In this document: positions 62,025-64,000 of the stretch, one piece after another
Layout of the letters: every line of letters starts with the position of its first letter
Numbering within the stretch: position 1 is the stretch's first letter
From: Chryseobacterium sp. Leaf405
GTDB lineage: Bacteria > Bacteroidota > Bacteroidia > Flavobacteriales > Weeksellaceae
Direction of reading: 5' to 3'
Length of the DNA stretch: 64,000 nucleotides
Assembly (NCBI RefSeq): GCF_001425355.1
Contig: NZ_LMQN01000015.1
Location: 1 to 64,000, forward strand
The notes under the pieces: model-generated
Databases searched by the model: none
The model's input: the letters and a program-made list of their open reading frames with translations, nothing else
What the model was told of the DNA's origin: nothing
Translations under genes and position numbers: made by a program

Positions 62025-62678
62025 TTAAAAATTCTTTTTATATCGATCCATAATATTTTCAACAATCGCTTTATCTGTATTGATGTAGCCTGCAAACGGA
62101 TTGATGGAATTCCAGAACCCCAATCGGTTGGCTTTTTCCAGTCGTAATTTTATCGCCAAAAGCCAAAGCTTCAGATTTTTGACATTACCGGAAATATTAT
62201 GCAGAATTTTGTATCGGTCTCCCGCAGTAGCCAGATTGAGTTCTCCGGAGGCGAGAATATCTGATACATCGGTAACGATTTTCAAACTTTGCTCATAGGT
62301 TTTTTGTGAAGCCTTGACTCCAAAAATGGCATACTCCGGATGTTCTGATGCTAATTGTACTACTTGTGAGGAATAAGCATAACATTTATTGAGCTCAGAG
62401 TAGATTTCTTGTGCCTGAATTCCGTTTTGTAATGTGCCGGAAACCTCTTTTAAACCCTTCAGAATTTTATTTTGAATATCATTGGCTGCTACCATCTGTG
62501 TTCCAACCCACGTTTGTGCGTCCTTTAATTTTGAAGTTTCTTCTATGACTTCATTTTGTTTGGCTTTTAGATTTTCAGAATACAGGATCATTGCCGCCGT
62601 TACCGTTGGGTCTATGTAGGTGTTTTGCGAATAAAGGAAACTTCCAAAACCTAAAAATAAAATGCTAAACTTTTTCAT
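62025..62678 (-). CDS. Secreted tra protein, paralogue C of three
   Basis: 217 residues, signal peptide MKKFSILFLGFGSFLYSQ. Helical, contains ASEHPEYAIFGVKASQKTYE (about 108) and ends GYINTDKAIVENIMDRYKKNF-like, both shared with paralogue A. It starts 14 bases inside the end of the TraG-type gene, so translation is likely coupled. Place right after the VirB4-type ATPase is where CTnDOT-type systems have TraH/TraI and P-type systems TrbJ (VirB5). Confidence 0.77.
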   Translation of the reverse strand: MKKFSILFLGFGSFLYSQNTYIDPTVTAAMILYSENLKAKQNEVIEETSKLKDAQTWVGTQMVAANDIQNKILKGLKEVSGTLQNGIQAQEIYSELNKCYAYSSQVVQLASEHPEYAIFGVKASQKTYEQSLKIVTDVSDILASGELNLATAGDRYKILHNISGNVKNLKLWLLAIKLRLEKANRLGFWNSINPFAGYINTDKAIVENIMDRYKKNF

Positions 62679-64000
62679 ATTGTTGTTTATTGATTAATTC
62701 TGAAAAGATGATTTGGCGGTCTTCTAATTCCTGTGAGATGATTTTGAAAACATTCTTCCCTTTGTGTTCTTTTTTCATCCTTCTGTAGAAAGAATTGATT
62801 TTATCATCCAATGGATTTTGATATAAATTCACGAGTGACACCAAGTTTTCGAGGCTGTCTCCGAAGATTTTCAAATCACTAACTATTCTGCGCAACGCTT
62901 CATCATAGTCTCCGTATTGGTGCACATAATATTCAACTGCCGATTTTTCCGGTTTTTCTGTAGTGTAGGTGAGATATTGTTCAAGCGAAACTTCATTTCC
63001 ATACACTTCTCCCTTAGAACCTCTCTTCAGGTAAAATTCTTTAAATCGGCTTCTACCGAATTTATTGTTGAGATTATTGATGGTGAAAATCTTGTTTTGC
63101 TCTACTTTATTAAGTGAAAGCAATGAGGCGATCTTATCAAAATTATCTTTGAACTTCGTCTGGTCAAGCAATATTAAAGTGTCCGAATTATTGATAATGG
63201 AATCTTTTACCACCGCATTGCCAATAATGTCATCCAGTTCCTGCGTTACCACCACCGCTTCTCCCCAAAATTTCCTCACTGTTTTATATAAATAAAGAAT
63301 GTATCCACCCATCAATTTACTAGCAATGGCCTTCCAGGCTTCTTCGATGATGAGTGCTTTTCTGCGGTCTTTTCTAAGCCTCATTTTCTGAATGAAAGTA
63401 TCCATAATAATGAGCGTTACAATCGGAAAGAGTTTGGGATTATCTTTTACGTTGTCAATTTCAAAAACGATGAATGTTTCATCAAAAAGCGTGTTGTCTG
63501 CACTTTCATTTAAAGTGGTTCCGTACCTCCCTCCTTTGTAAAAGTCTTTTAATACAAAGAGAAATGTTCTCAGATTGAACTCCTTTTCAGTGATTCTGTG
63601 CTTTCGGTTGTTTAAATAAAGGGGGAGAAATTGATCGCAATAATCATAAAATCCATTAAAGGATAGTTCTTTCGTTTCTAATTTTTCCTCTAATTCGATA
63701 ATTTTCTTGATAATGGCTTTTCTAAAGGAACTGTACCAATCTTCAGGCGTTTTGGGTTGTTTGATAATTTCATTTGATTTTATAAGAATCAATTGGGTTT
63801 CATTATAGATTTTTCTTTTTTCTTCATCATTCAAAGTTTCATAAGCTTCATAAACTTTGTAAAATTGTTCACTGTCATATTCGGGATTATTAACATTCTT
63901 ATCGGGATGATAAAATTTCAACAACTTTCTTCCCGCATCTTTCACTTCGTCAGAACTTGCATCGAAGGCAATTCCCAAAACATCATAGTAAGTATGTTTA
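62665..64000 (-). CDS. traG: TraG/VirB4-type conjugation ATPase with J domain (partial; start outside window)
   Basis: The frame is open to the window edge, so the N-terminal part is missing. At the edge it reads KHTYYDVLGIAFD, then KFYHPDKN (HPD at 63901-63909) and FYKVYEAYETLNDEEKRK: a full DnaJ J domain within about 63800-63990. No stop lies between it and the VirB4 half: NGFYDYCDQFLPLYL, FLFVLKDFYKGGRYG, Walker B KALIIEEAWKAIASKLMGG (about 63329-63362), VVVTQELDDIIGNAVVKDS, IINNSDTLILLDQ, VSLEQYLTYTT. Walker A must lie to the right. A TTG at 63978 could start a shorter frame, but the J domain begins before it. Powers assembly and transfer. Confidence 0.88.
   Translation of the reverse strand, partial: KHTYYDVLGIAFDASSDEVKDAGRKLLKFYHPDKNVNNPEYDSEQFYKVYEAYETLNDEEKRKIYNETQLILIKSNEIIKQPKTPEDWYSSFRKAIIKKIIELEEKLETKELSFNGFYDYCDQFLPLYLNNRKHRITEKEFNLRTFLFVLKDFYKGGRYGTTLNESADNTLFDETFIVFEIDNVKDNPKLFPIVTLIIMDTFIQKMRLRKDRRKALIIEEAWKAIASKLMGGYILYLYKTVRKFWGEAVVVTQELDDIIGNAVVKDSIINNSDTLILLDQTKFKDNFDKIASLLSLNKVEQNKIFTINNLNNKFGRSRFKEFYLKRGSKGEVYGNEVSLEQYLTYTTEKPEKSAVEYYVHQYGDYDEALRRIVSDLKIFGDSLENLVSLVNLYQNPLDDKINSFYRRMKKEHKGKNVFKIISQELEDRQIIFSELINKQQYEKV

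Larger units (their letters stand above)
41199..64000. mobile_element. Integrative conjugative element (one end, incomplete)
   Basis: From the tRNA-Arg 3' half to the window edge all large genes are on the minus strand and belong to a conjugative element: serine recombinase, a multi-domain methylase-helicase, accessory DUF3945 proteins, M23 peptidase, coupling protein and a tra block of Bacteroidetes type (TraN, M, L-like, K, J, G). Relaxase, oriT, cargo and the other end are not included. The element thus exceeds 22.8 kb. Confidence 0.88.

Noticed and set aside
61292-62095. Longer start at 62095 for paralogue B
   Set aside because: It would overlap the upstream gene by 71 bases and add a basic stretch before the membrane anchor; the ATG at 62014 gives normal spacing.
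63800-63978. A separate DnaJ-like gene starting at TTG 63978
   Set aside because: The J domain begins before this TTG (YYDVLG is encoded at 63975-63990) and no stop separates it from the ATPase part, so it is one continuous frame that begins beyond the window.

Overview
The window looks like chromosome from a low-GC Bacteroidota, most likely a Flavobacteriia member of the Chryseobacterium/Weeksellaceae type. The signs are a SusC/SusD pair, many signal peptides ending in AQ, lipoproteins with short lipoboxes, promoter boxes of the Bacteroidota form TAnnTTTG, and conjugation genes of the Bacteroidetes tra type. The genus is inferred from overall resemblance; no rRNA gene is present to fix it.

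The window has two parts. Positions 1 to about 41,200 are ordinary host chromosome. It opens with a palindromic structured element, an AraC-type regulator and an iron-dependent alcohol dehydrogenase. A minus-strand polysaccharide utilisation locus follows (3,560-12,579): SusC porin, SusD lipoprotein, a GH144-like glucanase lipoprotein, a secreted esterase and a GH3 beta-glucosidase. The GH144 plus GH3 pairing suggests beta-1,2-glucan as the substrate. Next come housekeeping and small-function genes: DUF4197, DUF493, an ArsC-like reductase, a deoxynucleoside kinase, two tandem glutaminyl cyclotransferase lipoproteins, an SRPBCC protein, a Na+/H+ antiporter, DUF2490, and a four-gene operon with two VOC proteins and a DUF1569 protein. 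Two giant tandem alpha-2-macroglobulin-like proteins fill 23.4-35.2 kb. They are divergent from a UbiA-like/recF/DUF721 operon. A Gcr-type membrane protein, mtgA and a BtuF-like binding lipoprotein complete the host part.

From tRNA-Arg(ACG) at 41,160-41,233 to the right edge the window holds one end of an integrative conjugative element. A large serine recombinase points toward the tRNA and its last codons are read from the antisense strand of the tRNA. Behind it, all on the minus strand, lie a small unknown gene, a 1,730-residue Toprim-like/DNA methylase/SNF2-helicase protein, DUF3945-type proteins, an M23 peptidase, the VirD4-like coupling protein, TraN, TraM, TraL-like, TraK and TraJ, a secreted unknown, three consecutive paralogous envelope proteins, and the C-terminal part of the VirB4-type ATPase TraG. 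The other end of the element, the relaxase and the start of traG lie outside the window.

The most striking observation is at the right edge. The TraG/VirB4 reading frame carries a complete DnaJ-type J domain (YYDVLGI, HPDK, helix III) directly in front of the Walker B half of the ATPase. This suggests that an Hsp70 chaperone is recruited to the conjugation motor.
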